Positions 1-5,433 of a DNA stretch of 5,868 nt are shown piece after piece (positions within the stretch are counted from its first letter, which is position 1; each line of letters begins with the position of its first letter). The DNA is taken from assembly GCA_030067055.1 (NCBI GenBank), contig JASJAL010000194.1:1-5868 (forward strand), in the 5' to 3' direction. Made by a program: the position numbers and the translations under genes. Source of the DNA: Kiloniellales bacterium (lineage in GTDB: Bacteria > Pseudomonadota > Alphaproteobacteria > Kiloniellales > JAKSBE01). The notes under the pieces are model-generated. The model did not search any database, was not told the origin of the DNA, and saw only the letters and a program-made list of their open reading frames with translations.

Positions 1-480
1 GCCGCGCGCGCCTCCCTCGGCCCCGGGCAAGAGCTGCAGGGCCTCGCGGCGCAGGTTGTCGCGATGCTCCTGCATCACCGGAGCGAGCGTGGCGCGCAGA
101 CCCTCGTCGGTACGCGCCGCGGTGTAGAGCTCGAAGGCGGCCAGCAGGCGGGGCTGGGCGAAGGTCTCCCGCAGGAGCCCCAGGGCCACCGTGAACGGCT
201 CGGGCTCGCCCGCCACGCCGGCGAAGGCCGTGCGGAAGTCGTCCACCAGCGCCGCGAACAGGTGGCGCACGGTCGCGCCGAGCAGGTCGGCCTTGCTGGG
301 GAAGTGCTTGAAGAGCGCGCCCTGCGACACGCCGGCCCGCCGGCATACGTCGGCCGTAGTGGTGCGCGCGTGGCCCCGCTCGATCAGGCAGTCGATGGTG
401 GCATCGAGGAGCCGGAGTCGGGTTGCGCGGCTGCGGGCCTGGAGCGGCGGGCTCGGGCCCGCCTCGGGGGCGCTGGCCAT
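1..480 (-). CDS. TetR-family transcriptional regulator (C-terminus cut by window edge)
   Basis: The minus strand reads 160 codons from an ATG at 480-478 to the window edge with no stop. The N-terminus begins MASAPEAGPSPPLQARSRAT. Residues 21-65 form a typical TetR DNA-binding domain: a first helix (RLRLLDATIDCLIERG), then the helix-turn-helix around residues 39-60 (TTTADVCRRAGVSQGALFKHF), then PSKADLL. The remainder, up to residue 160, is helical ligand-domain sequence that I cannot assign to a subfamily, so the inducer is unknown. Family members are usually about 190-220 residues, so some 30-60 are probably missing. An in-frame TGA at 513-511 limits the start. ATG480 is the natural choice although no clear Shine-Dalgarno precedes it; a TTG at 498-496 is a weaker alternative. 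A perfect inverted repeat at 497-520 suggests autoregulation (inference). The 5' end overlaps the extended frame of the upstream ogt gene. Confidence 0.9.
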   Translation of the reverse strand, partial: MASAPEAGPSPPLQARSRATRLRLLDATIDCLIERGHARTTTADVCRRAGVSQGALFKHFPSKADLLGATVRHLFAALVDDFRTAFAGVAGEPEPFTVALGLLRETFAQPRLLAAFELYTAARTDEGLRATLAPVMQEHRDNLRREALQLLPGAEGGARG

Positions 481-1052
481 GCCAGGACCGTAGCACAAGA
501 AAGTGAGTGATCACTTTCTTTAATGATCCCCGCCTCGCCACCCCGCTGCTGGTCCCGCTCCAGGTTCAAGAGGGCCGCCTTGCGCTCCGCGCCCCAGCGA
601 TAGCCGCCGGTCCGGCCGGCTGCGGGAACCACCCGATGGCACGGGATGGCGAGGGCCACCGGGTTCGCCGCGCAGGCGCCCGCGACGGCCCGCGCGGCGC
701 GCGGTCGGCCGAGGGTCCGCGCCAGCGCGCCATAGCTCTGGGTCTGGCCGTACGGAATCGCGCGAATGGCGTCCCAGACCCGGCGCTGGAACTGGCTCCC
801 GCGGACGTCGAGGGGCAGGTCGAGGCGCGGGGCCCGGCCGTCGAGGTAGCGCTCCAGGGCCGCCACGCACGACGCCAGCCGCCCGGCGTCCTCGCGCAGG
901 TCGGCGAAGGGGAAGTCGTCCCGCAGCGCCTCGGCCAGCGGCCCCGGCGCCTCGCCGAAGCGAAGGCTGCAGAGACCGCGCGCCGTGCGCGCCACCAGCA
1001 GCCAGCCCAGTGCGCAGCGAACCGTGGTGAAGTGGATCGTGCTCGCGTGCAT
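384..1052 (-). CDS. ogt: Methylated-DNA--[protein]-cysteine S-methyltransferase (Ada/Ogt type) with unusual C-terminal extension
   Basis: This suicide DNA-repair protein moves the alkyl group from O6-alkylguanine (and O4-alkylthymine) to its own cysteine. The frame encodes 222 residues. Residues 5-80 form an N-terminal ribonuclease-like domain resembling the C-terminal half of Ada. Residues 85-165 form the alkyltransferase domain: GSQFQRRVWDAIRAIPYGQT (85-104), SYGALARTLGRPRAARAVA with the predicted arginine-finger region, NPVALAIPCHRVVP with acceptor Cys138, and GGYRWGAERKAALLNLE (149-165). There is no Ada N-terminal Zn/AraC region, so it is a stand-alone enzyme. The ATG has a strong AGGAGG five bases upstream. 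Relatives normally end near residue 165, but this frame runs about 57 more residues through the candidate operator and 97 bp into the tetR gene. That tail looks like non-native, basic, low-complexity sequence. A +1 shift would stop at the TAA at 522-520, so a recent indel, stop loss or sequencing error is possible. Confidence 0.88.
   Translation of the reverse strand: MHASTIHFTTVRCALGWLLVARTARGLCSLRFGEAPGPLAEALRDDFPFADLREDAGRLASCVAALERYLDGRAPRLDLPLDVRGSQFQRRVWDAIRAIPYGQTQSYGALARTLGRPRAARAVAGACAANPVALAIPCHRVVPAAGRTGGYRWGAERKAALLNLERDQQRGGEAGIIKESDHSLSCATVLAWPAPPRRARARRSRPAAAQPDSGSSMPPSTA
497..520. promoter_or_regulatory. Candidate operator for the TetR-family regulator
   Basis: Bases 497-506 (AAGAAAGTGA) and 511-520 (TCACTTTCTT) are exact inverted repeats separated by the 4-bp spacer GTGA. 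A shorter nested palindrome, AGTGATCACT, lies at 506-515. The site ends 17 bp upstream of the regulator's ATG and is an AT-richer island in very GC-rich DNA. TetR-family dimers commonly bind palindromes of this size next to their own gene, so autorepression is the simplest reading. I could not confidently place -35 and -10 boxes. The site also lies inside the extended reading frame of ogt. Confidence 0.72.
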
Positions 1053-1057
1053 GGCTT

Positions 1058-1063
1058 CCTCCT
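1058..1063 (-). promoter_or_regulatory. Strong ribosome binding site of ogt
   Basis: The minus strand reads AGGAGG followed by AAGCC and the ATG at 1052, a near-consensus Shine-Dalgarno with 5-base spacing. It fixes the ogt start and is closer to consensus than the G-rich sites of the PDH genes. This fits ogt being an independently translated gene rather than a continuation of lpd. No promoter is clearly visible in the 160 bases between lpd and ogt. Confidence 0.8.
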
Positions 1064-1140
1064 GCGTCCCTCGGGTCGGGCCGCAGCCGGAAGATCGCAG
1101 GTAGGCGCCGGCCCACTCGCCGGATCCGGACGTGGACGTC

Positions 1141-1245
1141 GCGTTAGATGTGGACGGCGCGTCCGAAGGCCGCTCGCGTCAGATGTGGACGGCGCGTCCG
1201 AAGGCCGCTCGCGTCAGATGTGGACGGCGCGTCCGAAGGCCGCGA
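1141..1245. repeat. Three head-to-tail copies of a 35-bp unit spanning the end of lpd
   Basis: Units lie at 1141-1175, 1176-1210 and 1211-1245. Units 1 and 2 differ only at 1145 (T) versus 1180 (C). Unit 3 matches unit 2 over its first 33 bases and then diverges inside lpd. Unit 3 contains the lpd stop and last codons; units 1 and 2 lie beyond the gene. Each unit carries the short inverted repeat GGACG-GCG-CGTCC (1152-1164, 1187-1199, 1222-1234). There are no unique spacers, so this is a tandem duplication of the gene end and not a CRISPR. No sequence matching the unit in phase is seen at 1106-1140. The remaining gap to ogt, 1053-1140, holds a CCGGATCCGG palindrome at 1120-1129 and nothing else I can identify. 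Confidence 0.95.
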
Positions 1246-2626
1246 GCACCGCCTCGTGCATCGACTCCGAGAGCGTCGGGTGCGGGAAGATCGTGCGCTC
1301 GAGCTCGGCCTCGGTGGCCTCCAGGGTGCGCGCGATGGCGAAGCCCTGGATCAGCTCGGTCACCTCCGGGCCGAACATGTGCGCGCCGAGCAGCTCCCCG
1401 GTGCGCGCGTCGAAGACCGTCTTCACGAAGCCCTCGGTCTCGCCCACGGCGAGGGCCTTGCCGTTGGCCTGGAGCGGGAAGCTGCCCACCCGCACCTCGT
1501 GCCCGGCCTCGCGGGCCGCCGCCTCGGTGAGCCCCACGCTCGCCACCTGGGGCCGGCAGTAGGTGCAGCCCGGGATCATCGTCGTGTCGAGGGGGCGCAG
1601 GTTCTCGACCCCGGCGATGTGCTCCACGCAGAGCACGCCCTCGTGGCTCGCCTTGTGGGCCAGCCAGGGCGGCCCGGTCAGGTCGCCGATGGCGTAGACC
1701 CCCGGCTCGCCGGTGGCCATCCACTGGTCGGTGGTGACGTGGCTGCGGTCGACCTGGACCGCGGTGCCCTCTAGTCCCAGGTCCTCGACGTTGCCGACGA
1801 TGCCCACCGCCATGATCGCGCGCTCGAAGCCGATCTCCTCCGACTTGCCGTTGGCCTGGATCGTGGCTACCACCCCGCGCGCGTTGCGGGTCAGCGACTT
1901 GACCGTGGCGTCGGTCAGGATCTTGATGCCCTGCTTCTCAAAGGCCTTGTGGGCGAAGCCCGAGATCTCTTCGTCCTCGACCGGCAGGACCCGTGGCAGG
2001 ACCTCGACCACGGTGACCTCGGCGCCCATGGTCCGGTAGAAGCTGGCGAACTCGATCCCGATGGCGCCGGAGCCGACCACCAGCAGCGACTTCGGGAAGC
2101 TGTCGGGGACCATGGCTTCCTTGTAGGTCCAGACCGTCTTGCCGTCGGCCTCCAGGCCCGGCAGCTGCCGCGCCCGGGCGCCGGTCGCCAGGATCACGTT
2201 CTTGGCGGTCAGGTCGGCGACGCCCTTGCCGTCCTTGGAGACGTGGAGCTTTCTGAGATTGCCGGCCTTGCCGTCGAGCCGGCCGTGGCCGTCGAAGACC
2301 GGAATCTTGTTCTTTTTCAGCAGGTGCTTGACCCCGCCGTTGAGCTGCCCGGCGACCTTGCGCGAGCGCTTGACCACCTTGTCGAGATCGAAGCCGACCT
2401 CCTTGGCCGAGAGCCCGTAGTCGCCCGCGTGCTGCATGTAGTGGTAAACCTCGGAAGTCCGCAGCAGCGCCTTGGTCGGAATGCAGCCCCAGTTCAGGCA
2501 GATCCCGCCCAGGTGCTCGCGCTCGACCACCGCGGCCTTCATGCCCAGCTGCGCAGCCCGGATCGCCGCCACGTAGCCGCCCGGCCCGCCGCCGACGACG
2601 ATGAGGTCGAATTCAGTCTCGGCCAT
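1214..2626 (-). CDS. lpdA: Dihydrolipoamide dehydrogenase, E3 of the pyruvate dehydrogenase complex
   Basis: This cytoplasmic FAD enzyme reoxidises dihydrolipoyl groups on the complex and reduces NAD+ to NADH. The 470 residues match the normal family length. Visible in order: the FAD-binding GGGPGG motif (residues 12-17); the redox disulfide in GGICLNWGCIPTK, Cys43 and Cys48; the ATGARAR segment near 147-153; the NAD-binding GSGAIG motif at 185-190 with a downstream acidic residue, Glu208; the second FAD motif GVYAIGDLTG with Asp315; and the dimer-interface catalytic pair in HPTLSE, His449 and Glu454. The C-terminus GRAVHI is typical. A GGGGGAGAG ribosome site four bases before the ATG supports the start. 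The gene begins 24 bases after pdhC, so it is very probably the last gene of the pdhABC-lpd operon and PDH-specific, although E3 may also be shared with other 2-oxoacid complexes. Its last codons and stop are part of a 35-bp triplication. Confidence 0.97.
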   Translation of the reverse strand: MAETEFDLIVVGGGPGGYVAAIRAAQLGMKAAVVEREHLGGICLNWGCIPTKALLRTSEVYHYMQHAGDYGLSAKEVGFDLDKVVKRSRKVAGQLNGGVKHLLKKNKIPVFDGHGRLDGKAGNLRKLHVSKDGKGVADLTAKNVILATGARARQLPGLEADGKTVWTYKEAMVPDSFPKSLLVVGSGAIGIEFASFYRTMGAEVTVVEVLPRVLPVEDEEISGFAHKAFEKQGIKILTDATVKSLTRNARGVVATIQANGKSEEIGFERAIMAVGIVGNVEDLGLEGTAVQVDRSHVTTDQWMATGEPGVYAIGDLTGPPWLAHKASHEGVLCVEHIAGVENLRPLDTTMIPGCTYCRPQVASVGLTEAAAREAGHEVRVGSFPLQANGKALAVGETEGFVKTVFDARTGELLGAHMFGPEVTELIQGFAIARTLEATEAELERTIFPHPTLSESMHEAVLAAFGRAVHI

Positions 2627-2650
2627 AGGTCTCTCCCCCGCTCACCGTCA

Positions 2651-3985
2651 TCACAGCAGCATCGCCAATGGGTCTTCGATCAGCTTCTTGAAGGCGGCCA
2701 GGAACTCGGCACCGACCGCGCCGTCGACCACCCGATGATCGACCGAAAGGGTGCAGGTCATGACCGTGGCCACGGCCAAAGCGCCGTCCTTGACCACCGG
2801 ACGCTGCTGTCCCGCGCCAACCGCCAGGATGCAGCCCTGGGGCGGGTTGATGATTGCCGAGAACTCGGTGATCCCAAACATTCCGAGGTTCGAGACCGAG
2901 AAGGTCCCGCCCTGATACTCCTCCGGCTTCAGCTTGCCCTCGCGGGCGCGCCCTGCCAGGTCCTTCATCTCGTTCGAGATCTGCGCCAGGCCCTTGCCTT
3001 CGGCCTGCCGGATTACCGGGGTGATCAGGCCGCTCGGCGTCGCCACCGCGACCGAGACGTCGGCGTGGTCGTAGAGCAGGATCTCGGCATCGGTCCAGGA
3101 GGCGTTGGCCGCCGGCACGGCCTTGAGGGCCAGAGCCGAGGCGCGGATGACGAAGTCGTTGACCGAAAGCTTGAAGTCCTCGCCGCGAGCGTTGAGCTCC
3201 TTGCGGACCGCCAGCAGCTTGTCCAGCTCGCAGTCGATCGAGAGATAGAAATGCGGGATCGTCTGCTTGGCCTCGCCGAGGCGCCGGGCAATGGTCTTGC
3301 GAACGTTGCTGTTGGCCACGGCCTGGTAGGTCATGCCCAAGAGGTCGGCCAATTCCTTCGCCGAAGGTCCGGTGGTCGCGGGCACGGCCGCGGGCGTCGG
3401 GACCAGCGCACCTCCAGGCGCCGGCGCCGCCGGCGCGGCAGGAGCGCCGCCGGCCAAGGCCGCCTCGATGTCGACCTTGATGATCCGGCCGTGCGGGCCG
3501 CTGCCTTTGAGGCTGCCGAGGTCGAGGCCCGCTTGCTCGGCCATGCGCCGGGCCAGGGGCGAGGCGAAGGTGCGCCCGGCCCCGTTGCCCGATGGGGCAG
3601 CGGCGGGCTGCGGCGCTGGCGAAGCCGCTTGTGGAGCGGGCGCTGCGGCCGGCGCCGAACCGTTGCCGGTTGCCGCGGGCGCCGGGGCCGCAGCGGGCGG
3701 CGGTGGCGCGGCGGGTGCGGCCGCGATGGCAGCGGCATCCTCGCCTTCCTCCAGCAGCACCGCGATCGGCGTGTTGACCGCCACGCCTTCGGTCCCCTCG
3801 GCGATCAGCAGCTTGCCGACGGTGCCCTCCTCGACGGCTTCGACCTCCATGGTCGCCTTATCGGTCTCGATCTCGGCCACCACGTCGCCAGAGGCCACGT
3901 CGTCGCCCTCCTTGACGTGCCACTTGGCGAGGGTGCCCTCGGTCATGGTCGGCGACAGGGCGGGCATCAGGATGTTGATCGGCAT
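2651..3985 (-). CDS. pdhC: Dihydrolipoyllysine-residue acetyltransferase, E2 of the pyruvate dehydrogenase complex
   Basis: This is the core of the complex; it transfers the acetyl group from lipoyl-lysine to CoA. The protein has 444 residues. Residues 1-80 form one lipoyl domain with acceptor Lys43 in [13 protein letters not shown]. Residues 84-137 are an Ala/Pro-rich flexible linker. Residues 139-176 are the peripheral-subunit-binding domain (FASPLARRMAEQAGLDLGSL, then GSGPHGRIIKVDIEAAL). Residues 177-209 are a second Ala/Pro linker. Residues 212-444 form the acyltransferase domain, with the catalytic DHRVVDG motif (His417, Asp421). The open frame reaches back to 4138, but the 51 extra residues are unlike any lipoyl domain and overlap pdhB. 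The ATG at 3985 starts [17 protein letters not shown] and has AGGGGGA upstream. It begins 25 bases after pdhB. A single lipoyl domain is typical of alphaproteobacterial E2, and the second one of the complex sits on PdhB. Confidence 0.97.
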   Translation of the reverse strand: MPINILMPALSPTMTEGTLAKWHVKEGDDVASGDVVAEIETDKATMEVEAVEEGTVGKLLIAEGTEGVAVNTPIAVLLEEGEDAAAIAAAPAAPPPPAAAPAPAATGNGSAPAAAPAPQAASPAPQPAAAPSGNGAGRTFASPLARRMAEQAGLDLGSLKGSGPHGRIIKVDIEAALAGGAPAAPAAPAPGGALVPTPAAVPATTGPSAKELADLLGMTYQAVANSNVRKTIARRLGEAKQTIPHFYLSIDCELDKLLAVRKELNARGEDFKLSVNDFVIRASALALKAVPAANASWTDAEILLYDHADVSVAVATPSGLITPVIRQAEGKGLAQISNEMKDLAGRAREGKLKPEEYQGGTFSVSNLGMFGITEFSAIINPPQGCILAVGAGQQRPVVKDGALAVATVMTCTLSVDHRVVDGAVGAEFLAAFKKLIEDPLAMLL

Positions 3986-3993
3986 TGCGGGAG

Positions 3994-4000
3994 TCCCCCT
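3994..4000 (-). promoter_or_regulatory. Ribosome binding site fixing the pdhC start
   Basis: The minus strand reads AGGGGGA, eight bases before the ATG at 3985, inside the short pdhB-pdhC gap. It decides for the start at the lipoyl domain over upstream in-frame ATGs lying inside pdhB. Confidence 0.7.
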
Positions 4001-4010
4001 GCAGGCTCGC

Positions 4011-5387
4011 TTAGCTCTTGTAGGTGACGGCCTTGGCCGCGGCGACGATATCGGCGGCCTGCGGCAGGGCGAGTTGTTCGAGGTTGGCGGCGTAGGGCAT
4101 CGGGACATCCTTGCCGGCCACCCGGGCGACGGGCGCATCGAGCCAGTCGAAGGCCTGCTCCATGATCATCGCCGCGATCTCCGAACCGATGCCGGCGTGG
4201 GCCCAGCCCTCCTCCGCCGTCACCAGACGGTTGGTCTTCTTGACCGAGGCGATCACGGTCTCGGTGTCCAGGGGCCGCAGGCTGCGCAGGTCGATGACTT
4301 CGGCCTCGATGCCCTCGGCGGCGAGCAGCTCGGCCGCCTCCAGCGCCTTGCCGACCATGATCGAGAAGGCGACGATGGTGACGTCGCTGCCCGGCCTTGC
4401 GATCCGCGCCTTGCCGATCGGGACGACCCAGTCCTCGGCCTTGGGGACCTCGAAGCTTTGGCCGTAGAGCACCTCGTTCTCGAGGAAGACCACCGGGTTG
4501 GGGTCGCGGATCGCCGCCTTGAGCAGGCCCTTGGCATCGGCCGCCGAATAGGGCGCGACGACCTTGAGGCCGGGCAAGTGGCTGTACCAGCTGGCGTAGC
4601 ACTGGGAATGCTGCGCGGCGACGCGGGAAGCAGCGCCGTTGGGCCCGCGGAACACAATCGACGAGGAGATCTGGCCGCCCGACATGTAGAGCGTCTTGGC
4701 CGCCGAGTTGACGATGTGGTCGATCGCCTGCATGGAAAAGTTGAAGGTCATGAACTCGACGATCGGCTTGAGACCGTAGAAGGCGGCGCCGACGCCGAGG
4801 CCGGCGAAGCCGATCTCGGTGATCGGCGTATCGATCACCCGCCTGGCGCCGAACTCATCCAGCAGACCTTGGCTGATCTTGTAGGCGCCCTGGTACTGGG
4901 CGACCTCCTCGCCCATCAGGAAGACCCGCTCGTCCCGGCGCATCTCCTCGGCCATGGCGTCGCGCAGAGCCTCGCGCACGGTCAGGGTCTCGGTCTCCCC
5001 AGTCCACTCCGGCTCGGGCGCCGACGTCGCAGGCGCGCTCTGCGCGGCCGGCGCCACCGGAGCAGCGGCGGGCGCTTCCGCGGGCGTCTCTGCCGGCGCC
5101 GCCGCGGGGGCTGCGACCGCGCCATCGATGGCCGAAGCATCCTCACCGTCCTCGAGCAGGACGGCGATCGGCGTGTTCACCGCGATGCCCTCGCTGCCCT
5201 CGGCGATCAGGATCTTGCCCAGAGTCCCTTCATCGACGGCCTCGACCTCCATGGTCGCCTTGTCGGTCTCGATCTCAGCCAAGACGTCGCCAGAGCTCAC
5301 GTTGTCGCCTTCCTTGACCAGCCACTTGGCGAGCGTGCCCTCGGTCATGGTCGGCGAGAGTGCCGGCATGAGTATTTGAATCGCCAT
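4011..5387 (-). CDS. pdhB: Pyruvate dehydrogenase E1 component beta subunit with N-terminal lipoyl domain
   Basis: With PdhA this forms the thiamine-diphosphate E1 that decarboxylates pyruvate and reductively acetylates lipoyl groups. The protein has 458 residues, about 130 more than a plain E1 beta. Residues 1-83 are a complete lipoyl domain with Lys43 in [13 protein letters not shown], and residues 84-128 are an Ala/Pro/Glu-rich linker. Residues 132-458 are E1 beta proper: [18 protein letters not shown] (158-175), which carries the conserved glutamate region that activates the thiazolium cofactor; [37 protein letters not shown] (211-230); and a transketolase C-terminal domain from about residue 325, with the [11 protein letters not shown] segment. 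A lipoyl domain on E1 beta is known from alphaproteobacteria such as Zymomonas and Sinorhizobium. The ATG at 5387 is chosen over an in-frame ATG at 5447, which overlaps pdhA, because the lipoyl domain begins there and GGGGAGA lies five bases upstream. Confidence 0.97.
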   Translation of the reverse strand: MAIQILMPALSPTMTEGTLAKWLVKEGDNVSSGDVLAEIETDKATMEVEAVDEGTLGKILIAEGSEGIAVNTPIAVLLEDGEDASAIDGAVAAPAAAPAETPAEAPAAAPVAPAAQSAPATSAPEPEWTGETETLTVREALRDAMAEEMRRDERVFLMGEEVAQYQGAYKISQGLLDEFGARRVIDTPITEIGFAGLGVGAAFYGLKPIVEFMTFNFSMQAIDHIVNSAAKTLYMSGGQISSSIVFRGPNGAASRVAAQHSQCYASWYSHLPGLKVVAPYSAADAKGLLKAAIRDPNPVVFLENEVLYGQSFEVPKAEDWVVPIGKARIARPGSDVTIVAFSIMVGKALEAAELLAAEGIEAEVIDLRSLRPLDTETVIASVKKTNRLVTAEEGWAHAGIGSEIAAMIMEQAFDWLDAPVARVAGKDVPMPYAANLEQLALPQAADIVAAAKAVTYKS

Positions 5388-5392
5388 GATTG

Positions 5393-5399
5393 TCTCCCC
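5393..5399 (-). promoter_or_regulatory. Ribosome binding site fixing the pdhB start
   Basis: The minus strand reads GGGGAGA, then CAATC and the ATG at 5387. The same G-rich style of site precedes pdhC and lpd (GGGGGAGAG at 2631-2639). It argues for the 458-residue product and against the 478-residue form starting inside pdhA. Confidence 0.7.
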
Positions 5400-5404
5400 G
5401 CGTC

Positions 5405-5433
5405 GGCCGCCGGCGGCGGCCGGAACCGGCCGC
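5405..5433. repeat. Two overlapping GC-rich inverted repeats in the pdhA-pdhB gap
   Basis: An 18-base perfect inverted repeat at 5416-5433 (8-bp arms GCGGCCGG and CCGGCCGC, centre AA) directly abuts the pdhA stop. A second one has arms GGCCGC at 5405-5410 and GCGGCC at 5416-5421 with a 5-base loop. They share the arm 5416-5421, so only one hairpin can form at a time in the transcript. No T-rich run follows, so this is not a standard intrinsic terminator. A role in mRNA stability, processing or balancing E1 alpha and E1 beta is possible but is inference, and GC-rich gaps can form such repeats by chance. Confidence 0.6.

Noticed and set aside
1120..1129. CCGGATCCGG palindrome upstream of ogt as an operator
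   Set aside because: A 10-bp GC-rich palindrome is expected by chance in this composition, and no second copy or promoter context supports it.
1053..1140. Intrinsic terminator or promoter between lpd and ogt
   Set aside because: No stem followed by a T-run on the minus strand and no recognisable -35/-10 pair was found.
1141..1245. CRISPR array
   Set aside because: The repeats are contiguous with no unique spacers and are copies of the lpd end.
507..1562. Plus-strand open frame opposite ogt and the end of lpd
   Set aside because: The antisense frame crosses two real genes and the repeat array, has no recognisable domain and no convincing ribosome site.
1949..4027. Long plus-strand open frame (692 codons) opposite lpd and pdhC
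   Set aside because: It is antisense to two clearly recognised enzymes, its translation shows no family features and is full of Arg/Gly/Asp-rich low complexity, and such frames are common in very GC-rich coding DNA.
3986..4138. Longer pdhC with 51 extra N-terminal residues
   Set aside because: The extension overlaps pdhB, is Pro/Arg/Ser-rich out-of-frame sequence, and the lipoyl domain with its ribosome site starts at 3985.
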